64,000 bases of DNA from Ollibium composti (GCF_004801285.1 NZ_SSNY01000001.1:372001-436000); one strand, 5' to 3'; positions 50,179 through 58,544 are shown, counted from the first letter of the stretch. Notes: a model not told the origin generated them from the sequence alone. Translations and numbers: made by a program.

Positions 50179-50622
50179 TCAGCCGGCGGCCGGCCGGATC
50201 GTGCAGGTCGCCGCGGTAAAGGCGCCGTCGGGCTGTCGCATGACGATATCGAAGGAGGCGTCCTTGTCTCCGTCGGCCGTCACCTGTGTCAGCGAGACGC
50301 TGTTGCCGCCGGAGGTGAAGCCGCCGAGCGGCCCCAGCCAGGCCAGTTCTCCGTTGCGGTCGATCTGGTAGTTATAGCCCTGCGCGGCCCTGCCGCTATA
50401 GGTCGGCCCGCTATAGACCCTGCCCTTGATGGTTATGGTGCCAAGGTCGAGGAACAGGCCGAGCAGGTAGGCCTCGCAATGGTAGGAACCGTCCGGTAGC
50501 GTGCCGTCGGCGATGCCTGCCCGGACGCCGCCTTGTTGCGCTAACAGCAAAAGGATGGCTGCGCCGCCGGTCCCAGCCAATCGGCAGGCGGCTTTCAAGG
50601 TTGCGGGACCGTATCGGAGCAT
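50179..50622 (-). CDS. hypothetical secreted protein
   Basis: The 147-aa product has a hydrophobic N-terminal segment (LAGTGGAAILLLLAQQGGVRA) compatible with a signal peptide, and a beta-rich mature region (GSYHCEAYLLGLFLDLGTIT, NSVSLTQVTADGDKD) with two Cys. No family recognised. ATG 50622 has AGGAAGG just upstream; an ATG at 50757 would add a basic leader that hides the signal. Confidence 0.65.
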   Translation of the reverse strand: MLRYGPATLKAACRLAGTGGAAILLLLAQQGGVRAGIADGTLPDGSYHCEAYLLGLFLDLGTITIKGRVYSGPTYSGRAAQGYNYQIDRNGELAWLGPLGGFTSGGNSVSLTQVTADGDKDASFDIVMRQPDGAFTAATCTIRPAAG

Positions 50623-50890
50623 GGCCTTCCTCTGTCTTCCGGCTCGCCAGCCGGCACGCCCGCCATCGAGGACTGAAAAGCAGGGTTTCGCAAGAGGATT
50701 CGCCCGCCGGCGCCTCCTGCATAACCGGTCCGGTTGCGTTATTCTTTCCTTGGTCATGGTGAGTCGGCCGCTTTTTCCGAGTTCGGTTTGGGGCAGATCG
50801 AGAAGGAAGCGGCGGCGGCAAGCTCCACGCAAGCGCCCGTTCCTAGCATCCTTCGAGAGCCGCGTTGGTTCGACGCAGGGGAGGGCACCG

Positions 50891-51070
50891 ATGGAGCGTT
50901 TTCTCGAGGACTACCAGAAGCAAAGGCTGACGGAGCGCTTCGACATCATGACCGCCGTCAACATCCTGAAATCGCGCGGTCTGGACGACGACGAACTGAT
51001 CCGCGAGATCACGCGCGTCTTCTATGTCGATCTCGACGCCTACAACGAGATCGTCCAGGCGGCAGCCTGA
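50891..51070 (+). CDS. small conserved hypothetical protein
   Basis: The 59-aa acidic helical product starts at ATG 50891 (MERFLEDYQKQRLTERFDIM) and ends ITRVFYVDLDAYNEIVQAAA. GGGGAGGGC precedes the start by a few bases. It looks like a short conserved rhizobial protein; function unknown. The open frame extends to 50501 but without coding character. Confidence 0.65.
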   Translation: MERFLEDYQKQRLTERFDIMTAVNILKSRGLDDDELIREITRVFYVDLDAYNEIVQAAA

Positions 51071-51124
51071 GCGCGACGGCACGAGAGCCAGCGTTGCGAT
51101 AAGGACGGCGGTCGGGCGGTTGCC

Positions 51125-51514
51125 TCAATCGTAGAGATTGTATTTCGACCACTCGTCCTTGGGAATCGGCTCGCCGACGCGGTAGCGGAAATCGAGCACG
51201 GTCATGTGGTCCGGCGCGGTCCGGCACTTAAACTTCAGCCTGTACCACTCGCCCTTGCTGCGGAAGGCGGCTCCGGGACTGCGGATCGAATCCTTGTGCA
51301 TTTCAGGCGTGGCGAAGGCGTAGGCCACCACCCGGTCGGCTTCGAACTGCGGGTCGTCGTGGGTGATGCGGTCGAGCACTTCGGCGTCGCAACGCTGCTC
51401 GAGCCTGGTTTCGGGATCGAGCTTTAGAAGGCCGGTGCGCAAGGTGTTGCTCATCGCGCTTGCCGGACCGACAGTCATGAGGCCGACAAGCGCTGCGACG
51501 CAGATCGTTTTCAT
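51125..51514 (-). CDS. DUF930 family secreted protein
   Basis: The 129-aa product has a signal peptide (MKTICVAALVGLMTVGPASA) and the DUF930 core LLKLDPETRLEQRCDAEVLD with FRYRVGEPIPKDEW at the end. Two Cys probably form a disulfide. A GTG at 51529 could add five residues. Function unknown. Confidence 0.82.
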   Translation of the reverse strand: MKTICVAALVGLMTVGPASAMSNTLRTGLLKLDPETRLEQRCDAEVLDRITHDDPQFEADRVVAYAFATPEMHKDSIRSPGAAFRSKGEWYRLKFKCRTAPDHMTVLDFRYRVGEPIPKDEWSKYNLYD

Positions 51515-51529
51515 GGAACGGAGAATCAC

Positions 51530-51964
51530 CAGATTTCGAGCCGGAGATCAATCCTGCCGGCCTGGAAAGCGTCTATTGTCGCCATGTCGGCGAAACAACG
51601 GACTTCGTGATTGTGGTGGCAAACCCCATACCGATCAACGCTTTGATGCCCAACCTTCGCTTTCCATTTGACTTTCCTTGAGCCTTTCCGGCTCTTCGCC
51701 TGTGTCGGCCTGCATACCGGCGCCTTCACCGAAAAGGACGGTGCGGCGGCGCTCGCCAGCTCCGGCCATCGATCCGGCGATGAATCCCGACAATCTGCAT
51801 TTGCTCCAGAGCAGCGCAGAGGGCGACGGCGACGGTTGACGCGGCCGCTGCCGCTGCCTACAGCAATGGGCCGCGACCCGGCTGTGAGAATTTCCGGCGT
51901 CAACCGGCGCCGGGCGGTCCATTTCGTCCGGTCGCGGATACCGAGGTGATTGAAAAATCACCAT
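51530..51964. other. 435-base intergenic region before tRNA-Ser
   Basis: No gene is supported here. Frames on both strands are shadows; the minus-strand one continues through the tRNA and translates it as the well-known artefact REWDSNPRR. I see no convincing promoter beyond the presumed tRNA one. Confidence 0.5.
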
Positions 51965-52054
51965 GGAGGGATGGCCGAGCGGTTTAAGGCACCGGTCTTG
52001 AAAACCGGCGAGGCAGCAATGTCTCCGTGGGTTCGAATCCCACTCCCTCCGCCA
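51965..52054 (+). tRNA. tRNA-Ser (anticodon TGA), likely attachment site of the downstream element
   Basis: The complete cloverleaf has acceptor GGAGGGA with TCCCTCC, anticodon stem CCGGT/ACCGG with loop CTTGAAA (anticodon TGA), a long variable arm, T-arm GTGGGTTCGAATCCCAC, discriminator G and encoded CCA. The content changes to phage-type genes directly after it, so its 3' end is a likely integration site; a second copy of the tRNA end is not in the window. Confidence 0.96.
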
Positions 52055-52460
52055 CCTACTGTTGAAATCATTGAATATTTTGGCTTGATCGGGGCACCGC
52101 CCCAACAATCACCCTAACTTATGACTGCCGTTAGCGGGAAACGGCCGGCGCGCATCTGCGTCGAGCGCCGGCGGCACATTCTCCAGGCTGGGAAGAAGAA
52201 TTTTTAGGTTCCCGGCGGAGGTCAATAACCGCAATCAGGCCAGCGACTTAGCACGAACAACGGGGCAAAATGTCATACATTTCAGACACTTGGCTGGAAT
52301 TTTAGTTCTTGCCAGCCGTCCTAAATTGATCCAGATTGCGCAAACCGTTGCATTGAAGATTTGTAGAACCGGCAGAACCAGCAGAACAGGACGAACCGCA
52401 ATGGCGAATTTCCACCGCTAGCGGGCCGCTACGCCCGCTTCTGAAAAAGAGGGCGTCTCG
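52055..52460. other. left-end non-coding region of the element
   Basis: These 406 bases carry no supported gene. They hold the hairpin GGGGC-ACC-GCCCC (52091-52103), an 18-base dyad TGTC-N10-GACA (52271-52288), tandem 9-bp repeats (52365-52400) and the hairpin AGCGGGC-N6-GCCCGCT (52420-52439) shortly before the first gene. This is a plausible attL plus regulatory region. Confidence 0.5.
52365..52400. repeat. four degenerate tandem 9-bp repeats before the HTH gene
   Basis: AGAACCGGC, AGAACCAGC, AGAACAGGA and CGAACCGCA follow one another without gaps. The first two differ in one base. A 9-base period is also found in the iteron cluster at 56.8 kb, but with a different core. Possible binding sites for the HTH protein encoded 60 bases downstream. 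Confidence 0.45.
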
Positions 52461-52688
52461 ATGACGAACGCAAATCTGACGGCGGCGAAGTCCGCATCTC
52501 AAATTCCATGGCCTCAAAAACCGGTTTTGCCCCTGCGCGTTGCCGCTGATCTCCTCGGCATCAGCAGGTCCAGCCTTTACCGCCTTCAGGCCGGCGGCAA
52601 ACTGACCTTCGCCCGTGTCGGCGGCAAATCTGTCGTAAGAACACCTTCCCTGCTTGCCTATCTCGAAACGATTGAGGAATGGCAGTGA
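52461..52688 (+). CDS. excisionase-like helix-turn-helix protein
   Basis: The 75-aa product has a MerR/excisionase-type HTH: PLRVAADLLGISRSSLYRLQ, then AGGKLTFARVGGKSVVRTPS and a short helix. Such proteins act as recombination directionality factors or regulators. First gene of the element on the plus strand, overlapping the next gene by ten bases. Confidence 0.75.
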   Translation: MTNANLTAAKSASQIPWPQKPVLPLRVAADLLGISRSSLYRLQAGGKLTFARVGGKSVVRTPSLLAYLETIEEWQ

Positions 52689-53602
52689 TGGCCGGCGCAC
52701 GGAGAAGCGGCGGTAGTTACTTCCGCCCGCACCCAAAGAGCCGCCAAGCGTTCCTGGACGAGTGCGTCCTGATCTGGTGCGAGGTCGACGCCGACAAGTC
52801 GCCCAGTTCCGACGACCCCGACTTTCTGGCCGCGCTAAAAGCGCAGATGCGCGCCAGTGTGGAGGCCCGGCTAGGATCGGCCGATCCCGACGTTATCGAC
52901 TACTTCACCGGCGTTGAATTCGCGGCATTCCAAAGCTGGCGTACAGCCCGCTATTTCGCCGACCAGCTCGACGAAATGGCGAAGCCGCGCCCCGGAAAGG
53001 GTAACAGGCGTCGGGAAGTGCCGGCGCACCTGCCGCTGCGACAGAGCCGTGCAATCATCGCGTTTGTGGCCGCGGAGTTCAAGGCGCGGAACCCAACTGC
53101 TTCCAAGAATGCCATCTATGCGCAGACGGCAGAATACCTGGCCGATGGCCTTTCGAGGGCCGACGCCGGTGGCAAGATGACCATCAAGAACGTGCGCGAT
53201 GCCTGCGAAAGCCATGGGATCTTTGACGACGTCGAAACGATGATGGCCCGAGACCAGCGTGAAACGAAGCGCGTACGGGCGAAAGGGCTGCCGCACGCTT
53301 GGGACTGCGGCTTCTATGACTGGATCATCGTCGGCAGAAGGGTGGCCACTCTTCGCGGTTACGAAGACGAGCATATGGCGCCCGCTCTGTACGAGAACCT
53401 TATAGCCCGGCCGACCCGATCATTTGAACGCCTTTACATCCAGGCGAGAGCCGGGAAGCGTTTTGCCGGTTTGCTGGGCGCTGACCTTGCGCGGGCGATC
53501 GACGCCGCCATTGGACTGCGTGCCTGGGTGTTGAAGGACATGGACGCATTAACTCCTGGTGTCGCCCGTAGCAGGACTAAAACTGCGAACGCAGCTGGTT
53601 GA
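52679..53602 (+). CDS. hypothetical phage/plasmid protein, 307 aa
   Basis: I do not recognise this family. The product is soluble, mainly helical and fairly basic in its middle (KPRPGKGNRRREVPAHLPLR), with Trp-rich patches (HAWDCGFYDWIIVGRR). ATG 52679 overlaps the HTH gene; ATG 52688 is an alternative. It lies in the replication-side cluster, so a replication or regulatory accessory role is possible but unproven. Confidence 0.65.
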   Translation: MAVMAGARRSGGSYFRPHPKSRQAFLDECVLIWCEVDADKSPSSDDPDFLAALKAQMRASVEARLGSADPDVIDYFTGVEFAAFQSWRTARYFADQLDEMAKPRPGKGNRRREVPAHLPLRQSRAIIAFVAAEFKARNPTASKNAIYAQTAEYLADGLSRADAGGKMTIKNVRDACESHGIFDDVETMMARDQRETKRVRAKGLPHAWDCGFYDWIIVGRRVATLRGYEDEHMAPALYENLIARPTRSFERLYIQARAGKRFAGLLGADLARAIDAAIGLRAWVLKDMDALTPGVARSRTKTANAAG

Positions 53603-53635
53603 ACCTGATCGTTCGCGACAACAGGGAGACGACCA

Positions 53636-53869
53636 ATGCGCGCTGTCAGCACAACACCGTCCATCGAATTGATCGCCGTCCAGGAGGCGGTCAGACGCTC
53701 CAGCTGGAGCGCTGGCTACATCAGAAGTCTGGCCCAATGCGGGAAGCTCGACAGTGATCGCAGCAGCGGCGCGATCCTGATCGACGCCGAATGCCTGGCA
53801 ATCCTGCTTCGGGCACGCGCGGCCCGTCGGCGCCGCCCACGCCTCCGGCTTGTGATCGATAACGCATGA
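53636..53869 (+). CDS. small HTH-like protein
   Basis: The 77-aa product (IELIAVQEAVRRSSWSAGYI, SLAQCGKLDSDRSSGAILID) looks like a helix-turn-helix followed by a basic tail (RARAARRRRPRLRL), as in short phage regulators. No firm family match. It precedes the primase-helicase gene by about 60 bases. Confidence 0.55.
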   Translation: MRAVSTTPSIELIAVQEAVRRSSWSAGYIRSLAQCGKLDSDRSSGAILIDAECLAILLRARAARRRRPRLRLVIDNA

Positions 53870-53930
53870 TCGAAAATAACAACGCCACCGCCCCGGCAAG
53901 GGCGAGTGGCGTCAATTGAAAGCATCTAGA

Positions 53931-56768
53931 ATGAACATACAGCAGAGCACCACCATTGAAAAGCGAGAATTGGCGTGGGAGGCCGCGAAGGCCATCACCA
54001 AAGCGCCGGAGCCGCCCACGCCGGTAGCGCTCGCGCAGTTGCAGATGACTGACGCCGCGGCAACGGTGATCACGCTCCCCAGACCGAAGAACGCCGACGA
54101 ACCGCTAGACGCCTCGGCGGTTCAGGACGCGCAGAAAATCATACGTCAGGCAAAGACGGCACTGATCGCTTCTGGACTGTCTGACGATGCCGCCGAGGCT
54201 AGTATATTGTGGGCGATCGGCGCAGGGCATTCGGAGATTAAAGCGGTTGTCGAGGGTAAAGCGGGCGCCGTCGGCACGGTCGCCAATTGGCTAGTCTCCA
54301 ATTTGCAGTTTTTCGATGTCCTGCCCGATGCGCCAGCCGGCGGCGACGTAGAAATAGCCGTCACGTTCGGAAGCAGCCAGGAAGATACGGAGTTTCCTCC
54401 CGCCGAGCGGATGACGTGGGCGGAATTCTGTCGAGTGATGACAAGGCACCAGGTGGGCCAGAAGGCCGGGCCTTGCATTGTGCCCGCCATCTTGAACGGG
54501 ACGCGCCGCTTAAAGCTGGAGGCCAAGGAAATCCACGTCCTGGTGCTGGACTACGATCAGGGCAACGACCTTGCCACGCTGGTGAACGCCATAGAGGGGA
54601 AGGGCTGGACTGCCGCGATCGCGTCCACTCACTCGCACCTGACCACCGAGACGAAAGTCAAGGATGTGCACTGGCGGAAGTATCTGGAACAGAGCGCTGC
54701 GCCATCAGCCGCCGAACTTCTCGCACAAAAGGGGTACGTCCCTAGCGTTTGCGACGGGGCGAAAGTGGACCGCGAGGTTGACGGCTACGTCTTCATACGG
54801 CACCCGCCCTGCCCGAAGTTCCGCGTTGCGCTTCGCCTGGCGAAGCCCTGGCGCGCTGCTGATTACGCCTCCCCGGTCGAAGCGGTGAGGGCATGGGCGG
54901 AAGCCTACGAAGCGGTTGCCGATGCCTTGGGCATCCCGTTTGACGAAAGCTGCACCGACGCCAGTCGTCTTTTCTATATGCCCCGGCATCCGGCCAACGT
55001 GCTTCCCGTGTCCCGTGTTCTGCATGGTGCGCCCTGTGACGCTTTTTCACTTGTGGCCCCGCGATCCTCTTCTGGAGCAGGAAAGACCGCACTCCCGTCG
55101 CGCCGGACACGTTCTAAAAAGGTCGAGCACGTAGACGCGAGTACCGGCGAAGTTTTCGACCTCACGGCGTGGCTGCGGGAGTTCGGACGGCGCTTTTTGA
55201 TTGTCGACGCTCTACGCGCGCGCCGGCCGGATGTATTCGCAAACAAGGTTTCAGACGCGCGCCACCATGTCCTTTGTCCGTTCGAGGGCGAGCATTCGGA
55301 ACCGGGTATGGACAGCGCGACGTTCGTCGCCAACGCCGGCGAGGGCGCGACTGGGGGCTTCGTCATTCATTGCCGGCATGCGCATTGCAACGGGCGAGAT
55401 CGAGCAGCGTATGTTAGCCAGATGCTCGAAGATGGCTGGCTTGAAGTCGAGGATCTCAAAGACCCGCGCTATTTGCTGCCGGAACCGGACCCGGTTGAAG
55501 TCGCCATAGAGCGTCTGAACGCCAGCGAAGCCGTCGTGGTCATTGGCGGGAAAACCCGTATATTGATCGAAGACCTGGATCGAGACGGCCAGACCGACGT
55601 GGAGTTCGCCCAGGTTCCTGATCGCCGCAATTGGCACGCGCCCGATCGCGTGATGATCGACGACAAACAAGTTCCCGTTTTCGACATCTGGCTCAACTCC
55701 CCGAAGCGGCGGCAGTATTCCGCAGTGGTGTTCGAGCCGGGAGGCGCACGCCCCGATAGTTACAACCTATGGCGGGGTTTCGCTGTCGAGCCCGACCCGC
55801 GATCGAGTTGCGATCGGTTTCTCGATCATCTGCGGGAAAACGTCTGTCGCGGCGACGAGCACAATTTCAATTGGCTCGTGGGATGGCTGGCACAGATGGT
55901 GCAGCAGCCAAGCGAGAAGCCCGGCGTGGCGGTGGTGCTGCGCGGCGGCCGCGGTGTCGGAAAGACCATCGTCGGCGAGTACGTTGGCGCGATGATGTAT
56001 CGCCGGAACTACGTCCAGATCACGCAGCCCAAGCAGTTGGTGGGGAACTTCAACGCGCACCTGAAGCAAGCCCTGCTCATCCAGGTCGAGGAAGCATTCT
56101 ACGCCGGAGACCCAAAAATTGACGGCCCCCTGAAGAACTTGGTCACTAGCGACGTGCGGATGGTCGAGCCCAAGGGCGTAGACGCCTTTCCGGTTCGCGA
56201 CTGCGCTCGTGTGCTCATCACGTCCAACGAGGCTCTCGTCGTGCCGGCTGGAAACGATGAGAGACGCTGGGCGGTGTTCGACGTCGGCGACGGGCATAAA
56301 CAGGATCATGTCTACTTCGCCGCGATCGCAGACGAACTCGCACACGGCGGCGCTGGGGCGTTGCTTGCCTACCTTCAGGAGTTCGACCTTGGCGGTGTCA
56401 ATATCCGCTTGGCGCCAGAGACTGCGGCCCTACTCGACCAGAAGCTGAATTCGTTGCCGTCTATGCCGAAATGGCTTCACGCCTGCTTACGGGAGGGTGC
56501 CGTCGATACGTCGGGCGAATGGCCGGAACAGATCGCGACGAAACAGTTCTACGAGGCATACCGGCACGCGACGGCACGCGACCGTTACGCGCGCGAAATC
56601 TCGCAGGAATACTTCGGCAAACTGCTGCGCGAAATCATTCCACTTCTCGAAAGGGTCAGGCCGAGTAATTCGGGGCCGCGTCCGTGGGTCTACGCCATAC
56701 CAAGTTTAGATGTCTGTCGAGCCAGCTTTAGTAAGTGGATAGGGCAAGATGTCCCTTGGAGCGATTGA
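53931..56768 (+). CDS. primase-helicase replication protein (DUF5906-type, SF3 helicase domain)
   Basis: The 945-aa product reads as a fused replication initiator. Around residue 205 the strand VLVLDYDQGND resembles the Asp motif of archaeo-eukaryotic-type primases, and SRLFYMPRHPAN follows near 345. A Cys/His segment (HHVLCPFEGEHSE, IHCRHAHCNGR) spans about 443-490. The C-terminal SF3-like ATPase has Walker A GGRGVGKT at about 671-678, an acidic Walker B region (LIQVEEAFYAGD) and ITSNEALVVPAGNDERRWAV near 765. ATG 53931 is chosen over TTG 53916. Repeats typical of an origin lie just past its end. Confidence 0.85.
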   Translation: MNIQQSTTIEKRELAWEAAKAITKAPEPPTPVALAQLQMTDAAATVITLPRPKNADEPLDASAVQDAQKIIRQAKTALIASGLSDDAAEASILWAIGAGHSEIKAVVEGKAGAVGTVANWLVSNLQFFDVLPDAPAGGDVEIAVTFGSSQEDTEFPPAERMTWAEFCRVMTRHQVGQKAGPCIVPAILNGTRRLKLEAKEIHVLVLDYDQGNDLATLVNAIEGKGWTAAIASTHSHLTTETKVKDVHWRKYLEQSAAPSAAELLAQKGYVPSVCDGAKVDREVDGYVFIRHPPCPKFRVALRLAKPWRAADYASPVEAVRAWAEAYEAVADALGIPFDESCTDASRLFYMPRHPANVLPVSRVLHGAPCDAFSLVAPRSSSGAGKTALPSRRTRSKKVEHVDASTGEVFDLTAWLREFGRRFLIVDALRARRPDVFANKVSDARHHVLCPFEGEHSEPGMDSATFVANAGEGATGGFVIHCRHAHCNGRDRAAYVSQMLEDGWLEVEDLKDPRYLLPEPDPVEVAIERLNASEAVVVIGGKTRILIEDLDRDGQTDVEFAQVPDRRNWHAPDRVMIDDKQVPVFDIWLNSPKRRQYSAVVFEPGGARPDSYNLWRGFAVEPDPRSSCDRFLDHLRENVCRGDEHNFNWLVGWLAQMVQQPSEKPGVAVVLRGGRGVGKTIVGEYVGAMMYRRNYVQITQPKQLVGNFNAHLKQALLIQVEEAFYAGDPKIDGPLKNLVTSDVRMVEPKGVDAFPVRDCARVLITSNEALVVPAGNDERRWAVFDVGDGHKQDHVYFAAIADELAHGGAGALLAYLQEFDLGGVNIRLAPETAALLDQKLNSLPSMPKWLHACLREGAVDTSGEWPEQIATKQFYEAYRHATARDRYAREISQEYFGKLLREIIPLLERVRPSNSGPRPWVYAIPSLDVCRASFSKWIGQDVPWSD

Positions 56769-56789
56769 TTTCCTTCGTTGCTGGGACCG

Positions 56790-57087
56790 CTAGGACGTAG
56801 ACGGTCGGAAAAAATCCAGTAATTACAAGGGTAGTCCTAGTAGTCCTAGTAGTCCCAGTAGTCCTAGTGCATAAAAAGGTAGAGAGATATGATTTCCAGA
56901 GCGACAGAATGTCTTTCCCCATTCTCCGTAGGGGAGACAGAATGTCTTTTCCCACTCTCCGTAGGGAAGTCCCGTATAGTAAATTGGCCCGTTTCACTAG
57001 GACTACTAGGACGATGGAAAATTAGCCTATTATTTCAACAGTTTATGTCCGTCCTAGTTGAAAATGGCACTAGGACTGCTAGGACGG
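56790..57087. repeat. cluster of ten iteron-like 9-bp repeats (core CTAGGAC)
   Basis: Four gap-free units TAGTCCTAG lie at 56832-56867 (third unit TAGTCCCAG). Reverse-orientation copies are at 56790-56798, 56997-57005, 57006-57014, 57070-57078 and 57079-57087, and a forward core at 57051-57057. Nine cores are exact. Paired copies are always exactly 9 bases apart, about one helical turn, as expected of iterons. Confidence 0.85.
56903..56968. repeat. two tandem 33-bp repeats within the candidate origin
   Basis: Units 56903-56935 and 56936-56968 differ at three positions. Each begins with the dyad GACA-GAA-TGTC and contains CTCCGTAGGG. They sit between the two iteron groups. Confidence 0.85.
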
Positions 57088-57190
57088 CCGCCTCCCAGCG
57101 CCGGCGAGCACAAAAAATGTTCCTTGTCGGGGCGGTCGGTTCCACGCGCTCAATCCGCGATACCTTAACGGCGCTTGGGGAGAATATGCG

Positions 57191-57760
57191 GTGAGGAAGG
57201 GCCAACCGAACTCATGGCAACGGTCCGCACAGTGGCGGGAAATCAGCCGCGCGGCCATTCGCAGATGGAACGCGCGGCGCGCGGCGATGCCGAAATGTGG
57301 GGCGAAGCGCAAACGCGACGGCGAGCCGTGTCGGAACCTTGCCATGTCGAACGGCAAATGCCGTTATCATGGTGGCTGTACAGGTAAGGGCGCGAATTGG
57401 GGCAAGCACCGCCTGCCGCCTAAAGACGCCGCACAGTGGGAAGCGAGGCTTGCGCGCAAGTTCGCCCAGATCGAGCGTGACAAGCGCCGGCGCGCGCAGC
57501 GGTTGGCGGCGATGTCGCCAGAGGAACGCCGACGCTACGACGCATGGGTGAAAAGCCATCAGCCTGGCCCGGCCGCCGAACGGGCGCGCCGCCGCGCCAA
57601 TCTCAAAGCGGCCGCCGATCTCCGCGCCATCTCGGAACGCGCCGACGCTCGCCCGCTATCGCCGGAGCTTGCGGCCCTTGAAGCCGAACGGCGCCGGATT
57701 GAACGTGAGGCGCTGTTGTGGTCAATCGAGAACGGGCTAGCGGAAGGGGTGTTCGGATGA
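57191..57760 (+). CDS. phage HGGxSTG-type zinc-binding protein
   Basis: The 189-aa basic product contains CGAKRKRDGEPCRNLAM followed by GKCRYHGGCTGKG, the Cys-Cys-Cys-His pattern of phage HGGxSTG-domain proteins, which lie near small terminase genes in many phages. The rest is helical and Arg-rich. GTG start at 57191 directly after the origin region; it overlaps the next gene by ATGA. Confidence 0.8.
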   Translation: MRKGQPNSWQRSAQWREISRAAIRRWNARRAAMPKCGAKRKRDGEPCRNLAMSNGKCRYHGGCTGKGANWGKHRLPPKDAAQWEARLARKFAQIERDKRRRAQRLAAMSPEERRRYDAWVKSHQPGPAAERARRRANLKAAADLRAISERADARPLSPELAALEAERRRIEREALLWSIENGLAEGVFG

Positions 57761-58071
57761 GCCGCCAGACAGAAATCGACGCCGCGCGGGCGCGCGCCAT
57801 TCACCTGTTGCAGACGCGAGGATTTGAGGCATCCGTGAGGGCGGCGATTAATCTCTGCGAGGACGAGGACGCGCCCGCAGCCGCACGAGCATCGGCCATT
57901 AACTCGATCATGCGGGCGAACGGCGCCTTTACCCCGCAGACGGGAGAGCAGACCAAAGAGATGAGCGAAATGACGGCCGCCGAGCTGAAGGCGCTAACCG
58001 CCCAACTAGAGCGCGATCGGCAGCAAATGCTGCGTGACTTGGGACAAAGCGAAGATACAGCGTTCGATTGA
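57757..58071 (+). CDS. hypothetical phage protein, possibly terminase small subunit-like
   Basis: The 104-aa helical product (AINLCEDEDAPAAARASAIN, MTAAELKALTAQLERDRQQM) resembles the C-terminal half of phage small terminase-like proteins, and its position after an HGGxSTG gene is typical of that role. No strong motif is visible. ATG 57757 overlaps the upstream stop by four bases. No large terminase gene follows, which is odd. Confidence 0.5.
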   Translation: MSRQTEIDAARARAIHLLQTRGFEASVRAAINLCEDEDAPAAARASAINSIMRANGAFTPQTGEQTKEMSEMTAAELKALTAQLERDRQQMLRDLGQSEDTAFD

Positions 58072-58087
58072 TTTATCTGTACTTTCT

Positions 58088-58120
58088 GTCACCTTTGTAT
58101 TCTTGAAGTAGTGACAAGAA
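58088..58120. promoter_or_regulatory. nested inverted repeats before a lone phage gene
   Basis: TGTCAC (58088-58093) pairs with GTGACA (58111-58116), and TTCTTG (58100-58105) pairs with CAAGAA (58115-58120). They lie in an AT-rich 125-base gap, about 80 bases before the next start, and could be an operator. Confidence 0.3.
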
Positions 58121-58196
58121 TTACAAAAGAAAAACATTGACTTAACTGCGAATTGTACTACGTTTGGATTGTCGCAATTGAAGCCAACGGGAGTAC

Positions 58197-58544
58197 ATGC
58201 AAATGGTCATCGATTTTGTCACAGGTAGGACGCTCAACCAGCCGGAAGCCATTATCACTATCCTCGGGTTCGACAGTCCCTATCCCGAATTCCGCTTCGA
58301 CGCTATCAAGCGCGGCCGTGATCTGGTTGACGGCCTCGTCGCACCCGAACTGGCGGTGCGGATGCAGACCGAAGTCGAGGCTTCGGGAGGAAAGCTCGAA
58401 ATTCTCGATTGGGATGATCCGATTATGGCTACCACGCCGCGCGACGCGCACCGCGTCATGATCGACGGGATTATGTCGCTTGAAATGGCGCTACGGCTGC
58501 GGGCGCTTTGCAAGGACTACAACGCGAAGCTGACGCAGCATTGA
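58197..58544 (+). CDS. hypothetical protein, 115 aa
   Basis: The product (MVIDFVTGRTLNQPEAIITI, DAIKRGRDLVDGLVAPELAV) is acidic, helical and unrecognised. It has its own AT-rich promoter region and a strong terminator, so it is a monocistronic cargo gene on the plus strand, facing the recombinase gene. Such solitary units in prophages are often morons. Confidence 0.6.
   Translation: MQMVIDFVTGRTLNQPEAIITILGFDSPYPEFRFDAIKRGRDLVDGLVAPELAVRMQTEVEASGGKLEILDWDDPIMATTPRDAHRVMIDGIMSLEMALRLRALCKDYNAKLTQH

Larger units (their letters stand above)
56769..57190. other. AT-rich iteron-containing region, candidate replication origin
   Basis: The 422 bases have no supported gene and are markedly richer in A and T than their surroundings. 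They contain ten copies of a CTAGGAC/GTCCTAG core in both orientations, two 33-bp tandem repeats, and an unwinding-prone segment at 57016-57047. The position directly downstream of the helicase gene matches origins of phage satellites and P4-like replicons. Origin function is inference. Confidence 0.6.

Noticed and set aside
51635..52108. minus-strand frame containing REWDSNPRR
   Set aside because: Mistranslation through antisense tRNA-Ser.
56728..56997. minus-strand 89-aa frame across the repeats
   Set aside because: Its translation is a Thr/Arg repeat produced by the 9-bp iterons, so it is not a gene.
56790..57087. possible CRISPR array
   Set aside because: Repeats are 9 bases, gap-free or irregularly spaced and in both orientations; no spacers and no cas genes.
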